64,000 bases of DNA from Sphingobium sp. CAP-1 (GCF_009720145.1 NZ_CP046252.1:2356001-2420000), one strand, 5' to 3'; shown: positions 26,565 through 34,636, counted from the first letter of the stretch. The notes: generated from the sequence alone by a model not told the origin. Numbers and translations: made by a program.

Positions 26565-27037
26565 GCGACACGCTGATCCTGCTGCTGCGCTGGGCGCATG
26601 TGCTGGGCGCCTGCACGCTGATCGGCACCGGCGCGGGCATCGCCTTCTTCATGCTGATGGCGCATCGCAGCGGCGACGCGCGAATCATCGCCCATACCGC
26701 GCGGATCGTGGTGATCGCCGACCTGCTGTTCACCGCAAGCGCCGTGATCGTCCAGCCGATCAGTGGGCTGTTGCTGGCCCATGGGCTTGGCTGGCCAATC
26801 GACACGCCGTGGATCGTCGCATCGATCGGCCTCTATCTGTTCATCGGCGCCTTCTGGCTGCCGGTGCTGTGGATGCAGGCGCGGATGCGCGATCTGGCGA
26901 TGGCGGCGGTGAAGGCCGGCGCGCCGCTGCCCGCCGCTTACCATCGGCTGTTTCGCTGGTGGTTCGCCTTTGGCTTTCCGGCCTTTGGCGCGATCCTCGC
27001 CATCGTCTGGCTGATGCTGGCGCGGCCCGCTTTTTAG
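26561..27037 (+). CDS. DUF2269 family membrane protein
   Basis: 158 residues from the ATG at 26561, which overlaps the end of the frameshifted SDR gene. Four TM segments are visible (about 8-30, 43-68, 78-100 and 130-155). The early motif LLRWAHVLGACTLIGTGAG, with a histidine in TM1, is the DUF2269 signature; these proteins resemble small haem- or quinone-type membrane proteins, but no function is established. Naive frame reading joins it to the SDR gene as one 589-residue protein, which I reject. Convergent overlap of 4 bases with the next small gene. Confidence 0.8.
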   Translation: MSDTLILLLRWAHVLGACTLIGTGAGIAFFMLMAHRSGDARIIAHTARIVVIADLLFTASAVIVQPISGLLLAHGLGWPIDTPWIVASIGLYLFIGAFWLPVLWMQARMRDLAMAAVKAGAPLPAAYHRLFRWWFAFGFPAFGAILAIVWLMLARPAF

Positions 27038-27270
27038 GCCGCCGGCAACAGCAGCAACGGGACCGACAGGATCATCACCAGCGCGACGACGATCCGCTGG
27101 CCGCGCGAGATGCCCAGCGGCTTTTCGCGCCAGAGCATCGGGCAGGTTAGCAGCGCCAGCCCGATCAGCAGATTGGACAGGGTCGCCGCGCCGCCGACCG
27201 GCATGTCCTGCCGCAGGGCGAGGCCCGCGAACAGGGCGATGAAGCTCAATATCCAGCCGAGCAGCGCCAT
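27034..27270 (-). CDS. Small two/three-TM membrane protein of unknown function
   Basis: 78 residues: MALLGWILSFIALFAGLALR, a short loop with glycines and alanines, TM2 (LSNLLIGLALLTCPML) and TM3 (IVVALVMILSVPLLLLP). The loop WREKPLGISRGQR between TM2 and TM3 is basic, so cytoplasmic. It has good protein-like composition and a GGAAAGGAAAGG ribosome-binding region just upstream of the ATG at 27270. No family recognised. Single gene, convergent with the DUF2269 gene. Confidence 0.6.
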   Translation of the reverse strand: MALLGWILSFIALFAGLALRQDMPVGGAATLSNLLIGLALLTCPMLWREKPLGISRGQRIVVALVMILSVPLLLLPAA

Positions 27271-27318
27271 GGCCTTTCCTTTCCTGCCCCACGCTAGACC
27301 CGGCAGGTTTCAGAAGGC

Positions 27319-27747
27319 TTAAGCGGGACAGGCCCAGGGGTCGTAGCTGCCGAAGCTCCAGACATTGCCTTCGGGATCGAGCGCGGTGTAGCCGCGCCCC
27401 GGATAGCCGTCATTGTCCGCCGGTTCCTGCACCACCACCGCGCCTTCGTTGCGGGCGTGGAGGCAATGGCCGTCGGGATCGGGGACGACGACATAGACGG
27501 CAGCGGTGACGCCGCTCAGGTCGCGGGCGGTGGACCAGGTGTAGAGCGATTCGCCCTCCATATCCTTGACGCTGCCCAGCATCACCATCCCATCCCCCAG
27601 CACCAACTGGGCATGGTGGATGATGGTCGGGTCGGCCGCATCGGGATAGACGGCGTGGCGGGTGAAACCGAAAGCGTCACAGAGAAAATCGATCGCAGCG
27701 GGCGCATCGGCATAGCGCAGGCAGGGAATGGCGGGCGAACCGGGCAT
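27319..27747 (-). CDS. VOC family protein (glyoxalase/bleomycin-resistance fold)
   Basis: 142 residues with the paired beta-alpha-beta-beta-beta modules of the vicinal-oxygen-chelate superfamily: PCLRYADAPAAIDFLCDAFGF at the start of module 1 and the characteristic end DPEGNVWSFGSYDPW of module 2. The ending is close to the PhnB-like subgroup. Metal ligands cannot be assigned with certainty. An AGAAGGAGAGAAG ribosome-binding region precedes the ATG at 27747. A second VOC gene lies 1 kb away (28672-29085), on the same strand, with hisN between on the other strand. Confidence 0.85.
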   Translation of the reverse strand: MPGSPAIPCLRYADAPAAIDFLCDAFGFTRHAVYPDAADPTIIHHAQLVLGDGMVMLGSVKDMEGESLYTWSTARDLSGVTAAVYVVVPDPDGHCLHARNEGAVVVQEPADNDGYPGRGYTALDPEGNVWSFGSYDPWACPA

Positions 27748-27816
27748 CTCTTCTCTCCTTCTCTCTTGCGCCGTTCAGTCTAGCGCATCGCCCGCCGAGC
27801 CGCTAGGCGAAGGGGC

Positions 27817-28644
27817 ATGACGACCCGCGACGATCTGGCCCTTGCCAACCGCCTTGCCGACGCCGCCGGCGCGGCCATCCGCCCTTTTTTCCGCGCGCGC
27901 TATGACACCGAGATCAAGGCGGACAAGTCGCCGGTGACGGAAGCCGACCGCGCCGCCGAAGCTGCGATCCGCGCGATTCTGGAAAAAGAACGGCCGCAGG
28001 ACGGCATTATCGGCGAGGAATATGGATCGGTGCGCACCGACGCCGAGCGGGTGTGGATTCTCGATCCGATCGACGGGACGCGCAGTTTCATCGCCGGGCG
28101 GCCGATCTTTGGCACGCTGATCGCGCTGACGCAGGGCGGCTGGCCGACGATCGGCATCATCGACCAGCCGATCGCACAGGAACGCTGGGCGGGGATGAGC
28201 GGGCAGCCGACCACCTTCAACGGCAAGCCGGTCCGCACCCGCCCGTGCCGGGCGCTGGAGGGCGCGGGCATCGCCACCACCAGCCCGCATTTGTTCGCCG
28301 ACGGCGACGTACCCCATTATCTGGCGCTGGTCGCCGCCGTGTCGGGCGGATCGCCGCGCCAGGGGCCGGTCTATGGCGGCGATTGCTATAATTACGGACT
28401 GCTCTCGTCCGGCTTTCTCGACATCGTCATCGAATCGGGGCTGCAAAGCTATGACTTCGCCGCGCTGGTGCCGGTGGTCGAGGGCGCGGGCGGGCTGATG
28501 TGCGACTGGAATGGCGAGCCGCTGACGGCCGACAGCGAAGGCCATGTGCTGGCGCTGGGCGATCCGGCGCGGCTGGAGGATGTGCTGGAGGCGATCCATG
28601 CCGCCGGCGACGGTCACACCCATGGGCATGACCATCCCCATTAA
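27817..28644 (+). CDS. hisN: Histidinol-phosphatase, inositol-monophosphatase type
   Basis: 275 residues. IMPase-fold, Mg-dependent phosphatase: first metal ligand in EEYGS, the DPIDGTRSFI motif (metal ligands Asp, Asp) and the C-terminal SYDFAALVPVVEGAGG with the last metal ligand. The sequence FIAGRPIFGTLIAL and YNYGLLSSGFLDIVIE fit the HisN group that dephosphorylates histidinol-phosphate in Actinobacteria and alphaproteobacteria; inositol monophosphate is the alternative substrate. Unusual feature: the C-terminus ends in a histidine-rich tail (HTHGHDHPH), which could bind metal. No other his genes lie in the window. Confidence 0.8.
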   Translation: MTTRDDLALANRLADAAGAAIRPFFRARYDTEIKADKSPVTEADRAAEAAIRAILEKERPQDGIIGEEYGSVRTDAERVWILDPIDGTRSFIAGRPIFGTLIALTQGGWPTIGIIDQPIAQERWAGMSGQPTTFNGKPVRTRPCRALEGAGIATTSPHLFADGDVPHYLALVAAVSGGSPRQGPVYGGDCYNYGLLSSGFLDIVIESGLQSYDFAALVPVVEGAGGLMCDWNGEPLTADSEGHVLALGDPARLEDVLEAIHAAGDGHTHGHDHPH

Positions 28645-28671
28645 GTCCGGCGAGTCGCGTTAGCCCAGCAC

Positions 28672-29085
28672 TCAGGCCGTCACCGGTCCGCCGATCGACC
28701 AGATATGGCCGAACGGATCGATGATCTGCCCATAACGGGCGCCCCAGAATTGATTGTCGAGCGGGAAGCGGACGGTCGCGCCGGCTTCCAGCGCACGGTT
28801 CCACCATATATCGGCGTCATCCACCTCCAGATGAAGCGTGGTGCCGGCGGCAGGGGGCAGCGGCTCGCCATTGGCCATCTCGTGAAAATGGTCGTTCAGC
28901 ATCAGCGGGCCGCCATTGATGGTGAGATGGGCGTGCATGATGCGCGCGCCGTCATCGGCCATATGGCGGCTCTGTTCGGTCGCGCCGAAGGCGGTCTGGT
29001 AAAAGGCGATCGCGTCGGCCGCCTTGCCGTCGGGGATGACGATATGCGCGGTGACGCCCGGCATGGTGAAAGGTGCGTCGGTCAT
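28672..29085 (-). CDS. VOC family protein, PhnB-like
   Basis: 137 residues from the ATG at 29085, with GAAGGAGAGGGCC directly upstream. Starts with GVTAHIVIPDGKAADAIAFY and ends DPFGHIWSIGG, the ends of the two modules in PhnB/YdeI-type VOC proteins; the middle QSRHMADDGARIMHAHL and FHEMANGEP fits the same group. Function is not established for this group. It is distinct from the other VOC protein at 27319 (about 30% alike at a glance), so the two are not a recent duplication. Confidence 0.85.
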   Translation of the reverse strand: MTDAPFTMPGVTAHIVIPDGKAADAIAFYQTAFGATEQSRHMADDGARIMHAHLTINGGPLMLNDHFHEMANGEPLPPAAGTTLHLEVDDADIWWNRALEAGATVRFPLDNQFWGARYGQIIDPFGHIWSIGGPVTA

Positions 29086-29171
29086 GGCCCTCTCCTTCTT
29101 CGAGTCGGTATGTGCGCAGGATAGACCCGGCCGATGACGAACAGAAGATGGCCGCACAGGGTCCGAATCGC

Positions 29172-29200
29172 TTGCCTTTTGCCGTTCGGGCCACTATGCG
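29172..29200 (+). promoter_or_regulatory. Candidate promoter for rpmI-rplT
   Basis: TTGCCT at 29172-29177 and TATGCG at 29195-29200 are separated by 17 bases. They lie about 88 bases upstream of the rpmI start in a 200-base gap that holds no gene. Housekeeping-type match by eye only. Confidence 0.35.
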
Positions 29201-29287
29201 CGCCGTTCGCGATATTCAGTGAGACCGCCCGGCTAACTAGGGCTGCCGTGGCTGTCTGTAATCGTCGCGCCAGATAAGGAGACGAAA

Positions 29288-29491
29288 ATGCCCAAGATGA
29301 AGACCAAGAGCGGTGTGAAGAAGCGCTTCAAATTCACCGCCACCGGCAAGGTCAAGCACGGCGTCGCTGGCAAGCGTCACCGCCTGATCAGCCACAACGC
29401 GAAATATATTCGTCAGAACCGCGGTACGTCCGTCCTGTCGGATTCGGATGTTGCCCATGTGCGCCTGTGGGCGCCCTACGGCCTGAAGTAA
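29288..29491 (+). CDS. rpmI: 50S ribosomal protein L35
   Basis: 67 residues, very basic: MPKMKTKSGVKKRFKFTATG, then AGKRHRLISHNAK, the standard L35 sequence. Binds 23S rRNA in the large subunit. AAGGAGACGAAA lies right before the ATG. Followed by rplT after 13 bases. infC, which usually precedes this pair, is not here, so the transcript must start in the 200 bases upstream. Confidence 0.98.
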   Translation: MPKMKTKSGVKKRFKFTATGKVKHGVAGKRHRLISHNAKYIRQNRGTSVLSDSDVAHVRLWAPYGLK

Positions 29492-29504
29492 GGAGTAGAG
29501 GCAC

Positions 29505-29867
29505 ATGGCACGCGTAAAACGTGGTGTAACCACCAAGGCGAAGCATAAGCGGATTTTGGATCAGGCGAAGGGCTATTATGGCCGTCGCAAGAATACGATC
29601 CGTATCGCTCGTCAGGCCGTCGAAAAGGCCGGCCAGTACGCTTATCGCGACCGCAAGGTCAAGAAGCGCACCTTCCGTGGTCTGTGGATCCAGCGCATCA
29701 ACGCCGGCGTCCGCGCCGAAGGCCTGACCTATTCGCAGTTCATGCACGGCCTGAAGCTGGCCGGCGTCGAACTGGACCGGAAGGTTCTGGCCGACATTGC
29801 GATGCACGAAGGCGAGGCGTTTAGCGCCATCATCGCCCAGGCGAAGGCTGCGCTGCCCGCAGCCTGA
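29505..29867 (+). CDS. rplT: 50S ribosomal protein L20
   Basis: 120 residues with the conserved start ARVKRGVTTKAKHKRILDQA and the rRNA-binding GYYGRRKNTIRIARQAVEKA. Needed early in large-subunit assembly and, in several bacteria, a repressor of its own operon. Downstream partner of rpmI; a strong terminator follows 29 bases after the stop. Confidence 0.98.
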   Translation: MARVKRGVTTKAKHKRILDQAKGYYGRRKNTIRIARQAVEKAGQYAYRDRKVKKRTFRGLWIQRINAGVRAEGLTYSQFMHGLKLAGVELDRKVLADIAMHEGEAFSAIIAQAKAALPAA

Positions 29868-29896
29868 GCGGACTGATCACAAGATCGTCTTGAAAG

Positions 29897-29930
29897 GGGC
29901 GCCGGGGCAGATGCTTCCGGCGCCCTTTTT
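29897..29930 (+). terminator. Rho-independent terminator of rpmI-rplT
   Basis: A 9-bp GC-rich stem (29897-29905 with 29917-29925), 11-base loop, then T5 at 29926-29930. It lies 29 bases after the rplT stop. Confidence 0.85.
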
Positions 29931-29940
29931 CTTTCCTGCC

Positions 29941-29990
29941 CCGTTCGTGCTGAATGCAATCGGGGGCTTCGACAGGCTCAGCCCGAACGG
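29941..29990. repeat. Short REP-like palindrome related to the 22.3-kb element
   Basis: A 50-base unit with ends CCGTTCG...CGAACGG and the internal hairpin GGCTTCGACAGGCTCAGCC. The hairpin differs from the one in the 22322-22426 repeat by a single base. It sits between the rplT terminator and the LysE-type gene. Confidence 0.75.
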
Positions 29991-30026
29991 ATTGAGGGGG
30001 TGGCCTGACATTGGAGGACCAGTCCC

Positions 30027-30644
30027 ATGTCGCTGCATCTCTGGTGGTTGTATGTTACGGCGGTTTTCCTGATCTCGGCCACGCCGGGGCCGAACATGCT
30101 GCATGTGATGACCCAGAGCATCGCCCATGGCCCGCGCAAGGCATTGTCGACGATGGCGGGGCTGATGAGCGCGGTGCTGCTGTGCCTGATCGCCTCCGCG
30201 CTGGGCCTCGGCGCGTTGCTGAAAGCCTCGCCGCGCCTGTTCGACGTGCTGCGCTATGCCGGCGTCGCCTATCTGGTCTGGCTGGGGATCAAGGCATGGC
30301 GCGCGCCGGTGGGCGGCGGCGAGGCGGCGGCGACCAACGCGCGATCGCCCCGCGCCCTTTATGGCACCGGGCTGCTGACCGGACTTGCCAATCCCAAGCT
30401 GATCATCTTCGCCGCCGCGCTCTTCCCCCAGTTCATCGATCTGGAGCGGCCCTTCTGGCTCCAGCTCGCGATCCTGATCGTCAGTTTCGTGGTGATCGAA
30501 AGCTTCTGGTATGCGGTCTATGCGCTGGGCGGCCTGCGCCTTGCCCGCTGGCTGGAACCGGCCAACCGGCAGAAGCTGTTCAATCGCGGCACAGGAGCGC
30601 TGTTCATCGGCTTTGGCGGAGCGTTGTTGGGGGCGCGCGCCTGA
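30027..30644 (+). CDS. LysE/RhtB family amino-acid exporter
   Basis: 205 residues, five or six TM segments. The N-terminal signature SATPGPNMLHVMTQSIAHGPR is the LysE/RhtB motif (family consensus with PGP and the following GxRxA). Other marks are LRYAGVAYLVWLGIKAWRAP and GLLTGLANPKLIIFAAALFP. Members export basic or neutral amino acids or homoserine lactones; substrate unknown. TTGGAGGACC lies 7 bases before the ATG. Immediately downstream is the palindrome-bounded GIY-YIG unit. Confidence 0.92.
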   Translation: MSLHLWWLYVTAVFLISATPGPNMLHVMTQSIAHGPRKALSTMAGLMSAVLLCLIASALGLGALLKASPRLFDVLRYAGVAYLVWLGIKAWRAPVGGGEAAATNARSPRALYGTGLLTGLANPKLIIFAAALFPQFIDLERPFWLQLAILIVSFVVIESFWYAVYALGGLRLARWLEPANRQKLFNRGTGALFIGFGGALLGARA

Positions 30645-30652
30645 CCGCCACC

Positions 30653-31067
30653 CCGTCATCCCCGCGAAAGCGGGGACCCATCTCCTGAGGTATCAATGAC
30701 GCGCGAGATCAGTCCAACCGTCTACATCCTCGCCAGTCGCCGCAACGGTACGCTCTACACAGGCGTGACCGCCGATCTCATAAAGCGCCTCTATGAGCAT
30801 CGAAACGGCTTGATCGAAGGCTTCACGAAAGACTACGGCGTCAAGCGCCTGGTCTGGTTCGAACCGCACGACCGCATGGAGACCGCCATCCTGCGGGAGA
30901 AGCGAGTAAAGAAATGGAACAGGCAGTGGAAGATTGAACTGATCGAAGCCGGCAATCCCGACTGGGACGATCTGGCGCTGGGCTTTGGCTTAGAGCCTTT
31001 GTCCTCTTTACGTAGAGACTGACCGGCAGGTCGGGAGATGGGTTCCCGCTTTCGCGGGAATGACGAA
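30653..31067. mobile_element. Candidate miniature element: GIY-YIG nuclease gene inside inverted palindromic repeats
   Basis: The 35-base left end (30653-30687) and the right end (31033-31067) are inverted copies, agreeing at about 30 of 35 positions. Each is itself palindromic (CCCCGCGAAAGCGGGG on the left, TCCCGCTTTCGCGGGA on the right). The only gene inside is the GIY-YIG ORF, whose start is 8 bases after the left end and whose stop is 10 bases before the right end. No target-site duplication was identified. The unit sits between the LysE-type gene and pheS. Confidence 0.5.
30696..31022 (+). CDS. GIY-YIG nuclease-domain protein (YhbQ/UPF0213 type)
   Basis: 108 residues. The single domain begins with VYILASRRNGTLYTGVTADL, where VYI and YTG are the GIY and YIG elements. 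It continues with the catalytic Arg in LIKRLYEHRNG, then LVWFEPHDRMETAILREKRVKKW, which holds the metal-binding Glu (AILREK). Homologous single-domain proteins are thought to cut DNA, possibly branched or repetitive. No second domain or DNA-binding zinc finger is present. The ATG at 30696 follows GAGGTATCA. Placement tightly between inverted palindromes suggests the gene and repeats form one unit. Confidence 0.88.
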   Translation: MTREISPTVYILASRRNGTLYTGVTADLIKRLYEHRNGLIEGFTKDYGVKRLVWFEPHDRMETAILREKRVKKWNRQWKIELIEAGNPDWDDLALGFGLEPLSSLRRD

Positions 31068-31078
31068 GGTTTGGGAAA

Positions 31079-32170
31079 ATGACCGAAATTAGCGCATTGA
31101 AAGCCGGCCTGATCGCCGACATCGCCGCTGCCCATACGCTTGACGCGCTGGAGGCGCTGCGGGTGGGGGCATTGGGCAAGAGCGGGGTCGTGACCGGCCT
31201 CTTGAAAACGCTTGGCCCCATGTCGCCCGAAGAGCGGATGGAGAAAGGCCCGCCGATCCAGGATCTGCGCGAAAGCGTGACCGCCGCACTGGCGGAGAAG
31301 AAGGCGGCGCTGGAGCAGGCCGCGCTCGACGCCCGCCTCGCTTCGGAAAAGGTCGACATGACTCTGCCCGCCGACCTTGGCCCGCAGGGCAGCGTCCATC
31401 CCGTCAGTCAGGTGATGGACGAACTGGCGGAAATCTTCGCGGACCTGGGCTTCTCGGTCGCCACCGGGCCGGAGATTGAGGATGACTGGCATAATTTCAC
31501 CGCGCTCAACATCCCGGAAACGCATCCGGCGCGCGCGATGCACGACACCTTCTACTTCCCGGACGAGGAAGGCCAGAAGAAGATGCTGCTGCGCACCCAC
31601 ACATCGCCGGTGCAGATCCGCACGATGATGACGCAGGAGCCGCCGATCCGCATCATCGCGCCTGGCCGTGTCTATCGCAGCGACAGTGACGCGACCCACA
31701 CGCCGATGTTCCACCAGATTGAAGGGCTGGTGATCGACAAGGGCATCACGCTGGGCCACCTCAAATGGACGCTGGAAACCTTCCTCAAGGCGTTTTTCGA
31801 GCGCGAGGACATCGTCCTGCGCCTGCGCCCCAGCTATTTCCCCTTCACCGAACCATCGGTCGAGGTCGATGTCGGCTATACGCTGGTGAGCGGCCAGCGG
31901 GTGATCGGCGGCGACGGCGACAGCCCAAGCGGCGGCTGGCTGGAGGTGCTGGGCAGCGGCATGGTCAACCGCCGCGTGATCGAGGCATGCGGGCTTGACC
32001 CGGATGAGTGGCAGGGCTTCGCCTTCGGCACCGGGGTCGATCGGCTCGCCATGCTGAAATATGGCATGAACGATCTGCGCGCCTTCTTCGACGGCGATCT
32101 GCGCTGGCTGAAACATTATGGATTCATGAGCCTCGATGTGCCCACGCTGAGCGGAGGAGTCGGCGCATGA
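31079..32170 (+). CDS. pheS: Phenylalanyl-tRNA synthetase alpha subunit
   Basis: 363 residues. Catalytic subunit of the alpha2-beta2 enzyme. Coiled-coil N-terminus (about 1-90), then class II motifs: motif 2 FRAPGRVYRSDSDATHTPMF-like stretch (seen as GRVYRSDSDATHTPMFHQIE) and the C-terminal motif 3 FGTGVDRLAMLKYG. LEVLGSGMVNRRVIEACG is the pheS-specific segment. Its stop overlaps pheT by 4 bases (ATGA). The start follows the GIY-YIG element by 11 bases, so its promoter and leader may come from, or lie inside, that element. Confidence 0.97.
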   Translation: MTEISALKAGLIADIAAAHTLDALEALRVGALGKSGVVTGLLKTLGPMSPEERMEKGPPIQDLRESVTAALAEKKAALEQAALDARLASEKVDMTLPADLGPQGSVHPVSQVMDELAEIFADLGFSVATGPEIEDDWHNFTALNIPETHPARAMHDTFYFPDEEGQKKMLLRTHTSPVQIRTMMTQEPPIRIIAPGRVYRSDSDATHTPMFHQIEGLVIDKGITLGHLKWTLETFLKAFFEREDIVLRLRPSYFPFTEPSVEVDVGYTLVSGQRVIGGDGDSPSGGWLEVLGSGMVNRRVIEACGLDPDEWQGFAFGTGVDRLAMLKYGMNDLRAFFDGDLRWLKHYGFMSLDVPTLSGGVGA

Positions 32171-34584
32171 AGTTCACCCTGAGCTGGCTCAAGACGCATC
32201 TCAACACCGACGCCGACCTTGCCACCATCCTCAAGACGCTGAACGCCATCGGGCTGGAGGTCGAGGGCGTCGAGAATCCGGCGGAGACGCTGGGCGCGTT
32301 CAAGATCGCCAAGGTGCTGACGGCCGAGCGTCATCCGCAGGCCGACAAGTTGCAGGTGCTGACCGTCGACCATGGCGACGGCACCCCGTTGCAGGTCGTA
32401 TGCGGCGCGCCCAATGCGCGCGCGGGGCTGATCGGCGTGTTCGGCGTCGAGGGCGCTGTGGTGCCGGTCAATGGCATGGTGCTGAAAAAGACCGCGATCC
32501 GGGGCGTCGAATCCAACGGCATGATGTGTTCCACCCGCGAACTGGAACTGGGCGACGATCATGACGGCATCATCGAACTGGCCGACGACGCGCCGGTGGG
32601 GCAGGTCTATGCCGACTGGGCGGGGCTGAACGATCCCGTCATCGACGTGTCGATCACGCCCAACCGGCAGGATTGCATGGGCGTGCGCGGCATTGCGCGC
32701 GACCTGGCGGCGGCGGGCCTGGGCACGCTGAACGCGATCATCGTGCCGGAGATCGCCGGCGCGGGTCCGGGGCCGGATGTGCGGACCGACGACGCGGACG
32801 GCTGCCCCGCCTTCTTCGCGCGCACCGTGCGCGGCGTGACCAATGGCGCGTCGCCCGAATGGATGAGCAAGCGACTGAAGGCGATCGGCCAGAAGCCGAT
32901 CAGCGCGCTGGTCGACATCACCAATTACATCATGTTCGACCTTGGCCGGCCGCTGCATGTCTATGATATGGCGAGCCTGAAGGGCGGCCTTGTCGCGCGC
33001 AAGGGCAAGCCCGGCGAGCAGGTGCTGGCGCTCAACGGCAAGAGCTATATCGTCGATGAGAGCATGACCGTGATCGCCGACGACGAAGCCGTGCATGACA
33101 TTGGCGGCATCATGGGCGGCGAACATTCGGGTGCGCAGGACGGCACGACCGACGTGCTGATCGAATGCGCCTATTTCACGCCGGAGCGGATCGCGGTGAC
33201 GGGGCAGAGGCTGGCGCTGACATCCGATGCGCGCGGCCGGTTCGAGCGCGGGGTCGACCCCGCCTTCCTCGACGATGGCCTGTCGATCGCGACCAGCCTG
33301 GTGGTGAGCCTGTGCGGCGGCACCCCCAGCGAGGCGACCCGCGCGGGCGCTGCGCCGACCGCGGCGAAGATCGTCAGCTATGATCCGGGCCAATGTCTGG
33401 CGCTGGCCGGGGTGGACGTGCCCGCCGAAGAGCAGCGCCGCATCCTGGAGAGTCTGGGCTTCGCCATCACCGGCAGCGATGGCGGCGTGGAATATCAGGA
33501 TGGCGTGCCGGTGAACGTCGCCGCCGACTGGGTCATCGCGGTACCAAGCTGGCGGCGGGATGTCGATGGCTGGCCCGACATTGTCGAGGAAGTGGTGCGG
33601 ATCGTGGGTCTGGGTCAGGTGCCCTCCACCCCGTTGCCGCGTGTGCCTGGCGTCGCCCGTCCAACCGCCACGCCCGAACAGATGGTAGAGCGGCGCGTGC
33701 GCCGCACCGCCGCCGCACGGGGGCTGGCCGAAGCGATCAACTGGTCCTTCCTGTCGGAAAAGGAAGCCGCTGCCGTGGGCGGGGGCGACTGGACGCTGGC
33801 CAATCCGATCTCCGAGGATCTGAAGGTCATGCGGCCTTCGCTGCTGCCCGGCCTGCTGTCCGCGACGAAGCGCAATGTCGATCGCAGCGCCACGTCGATC
33901 CGCCTGTTCGAACTGGGCCGCCGCTATTTCAAACAGGGCGAGCGGGCGACCGTGGGTTTCGTGCTGGCGGGCGAGAAGGTGGCGCGCAACTGGCAGAGCG
34001 GCAAGGCGCAGCCCTTCGACGCGTTCGACGCCAAGGCGGAAGTGATCGCCCTGCTGGCCGCCGCCGGCGCGCCGGTCACGAACCTCCAGAGCTTCGGGGA
34101 AGCCTCGGCCGCTTATCATCCCGGCCAGTCGGGCACGCTGCGGCTGGGGCCGAAGGCGGTATTGGCCGAATATGGCGTGCTGCACCCGTCGCTGGCGAAG
34201 CAGTTCGGCCTGTCAGGCACGGTGGTCGCGGGCGAAATTTTCCTCGACGCGATTCCGGGCAAGCGCAAGGCGGGCTTCATGCGTGCGCCCTATGCGCCGC
34301 CGGCCTTGCAGGCGGTGAAGCGCGACTTCGCCTTCCTCGTCCCCGAAGCGGTGGACGCCGATGCACTGGTCCGCGCGGTCAGGGGCGCGGACAAGAAAGC
34401 CATCGTCGACGTGCGGCTGTTCGACGTTTTTGTCGGGCCGGGCGTGGAGGAAGGTCACAAGTCGCTCGCGATCGAGGTGACGTTGCAGCCGGGCGACAAG
34501 AGTTTTTCGCAAGAAGAACTGGAAGCGGTCAGCGCGGCGGTGGTCAAGGCGGCGCAGAAGCTGGGTGCTTCGCTGCGGGGCTAG
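32167..34584 (+). CDS. pheT: Phenylalanyl-tRNA synthetase beta subunit
   Basis: 805 residues from the ATG at 32167 (MKFTLSWLKTHLNTDADLAT); a longer frame from 32008 overlaps pheS and is rejected. Domains in order: tRNA-binding EMAP-type domain (about 40-150), with LTVDHGDGTPLQVVCGAPNA; B3/B4 editing domain (about 210-380); B5 domain (about 400-480); catalytic-like core; and C-terminal FDX-ACB anticodon-binding domain (about 710-805, RDFAFLVPEAVDADALVRAV). Followed by a 12-bp hairpin. Confidence 0.97.
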   Translation: MKFTLSWLKTHLNTDADLATILKTLNAIGLEVEGVENPAETLGAFKIAKVLTAERHPQADKLQVLTVDHGDGTPLQVVCGAPNARAGLIGVFGVEGAVVPVNGMVLKKTAIRGVESNGMMCSTRELELGDDHDGIIELADDAPVGQVYADWAGLNDPVIDVSITPNRQDCMGVRGIARDLAAAGLGTLNAIIVPEIAGAGPGPDVRTDDADGCPAFFARTVRGVTNGASPEWMSKRLKAIGQKPISALVDITNYIMFDLGRPLHVYDMASLKGGLVARKGKPGEQVLALNGKSYIVDESMTVIADDEAVHDIGGIMGGEHSGAQDGTTDVLIECAYFTPERIAVTGQRLALTSDARGRFERGVDPAFLDDGLSIATSLVVSLCGGTPSEATRAGAAPTAAKIVSYDPGQCLALAGVDVPAEEQRRILESLGFAITGSDGGVEYQDGVPVNVAADWVIAVPSWRRDVDGWPDIVEEVVRIVGLGQVPSTPLPRVPGVARPTATPEQMVERRVRRTAAARGLAEAINWSFLSEKEAAAVGGGDWTLANPISEDLKVMRPSLLPGLLSATKRNVDRSATSIRLFELGRRYFKQGERATVGFVLAGEKVARNWQSGKAQPFDAFDAKAEVIALLAAAGAPVTNLQSFGEASAAYHPGQSGTLRLGPKAVLAEYGVLHPSLAKQFGLSGTVVAGEIFLDAIPGKRKAGFMRAPYAPPALQAVKRDFAFLVPEAVDADALVRAVRGADKKAIVDVRLFDVFVGPGVEEGHKSLAIEVTLQPGDKSFSQEELEAVSAAVVKAAQKLGASLRG

Positions 34585-34602
34585 GCAGTTATAGTAAGTG
34601 TC

Positions 34603-34630
34603 GCTTGCTCCCGCCTTCGCGGGAGCAAGC
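34603..34630. terminator. Perfect hairpin between pheT and the last psp-cluster gene
   Basis: 12-bp perfect stem (34603-34614 with 34619-34630) and CTTC loop. It lies between the convergent ends of pheT (34584) and the 34637 gene. The inner part CTCCCGCCTTCGCGGGAG resembles the end repeats of the GIY-YIG element, so it may be a solitary REP copy acting as a terminator for both sides. Confidence 0.6.
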
Positions 34631-34636
34631 CTTGCT

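Noticed and set aside
25268..27037. A single 589-residue SDR-DUF2269 fusion protein
   Set aside because: The middle segment (about 26317-26560) is low-complexity Gly/Arg/Ala, whereas the other frame gives a sensible TM-rich sequence with a stop overlapping the next ATG.
32116..34185. 689-residue open frame on the minus strand across pheT
   Set aside because: Same type of high-GC antisense frame, in complement of a conserved gene, composition not protein-like.
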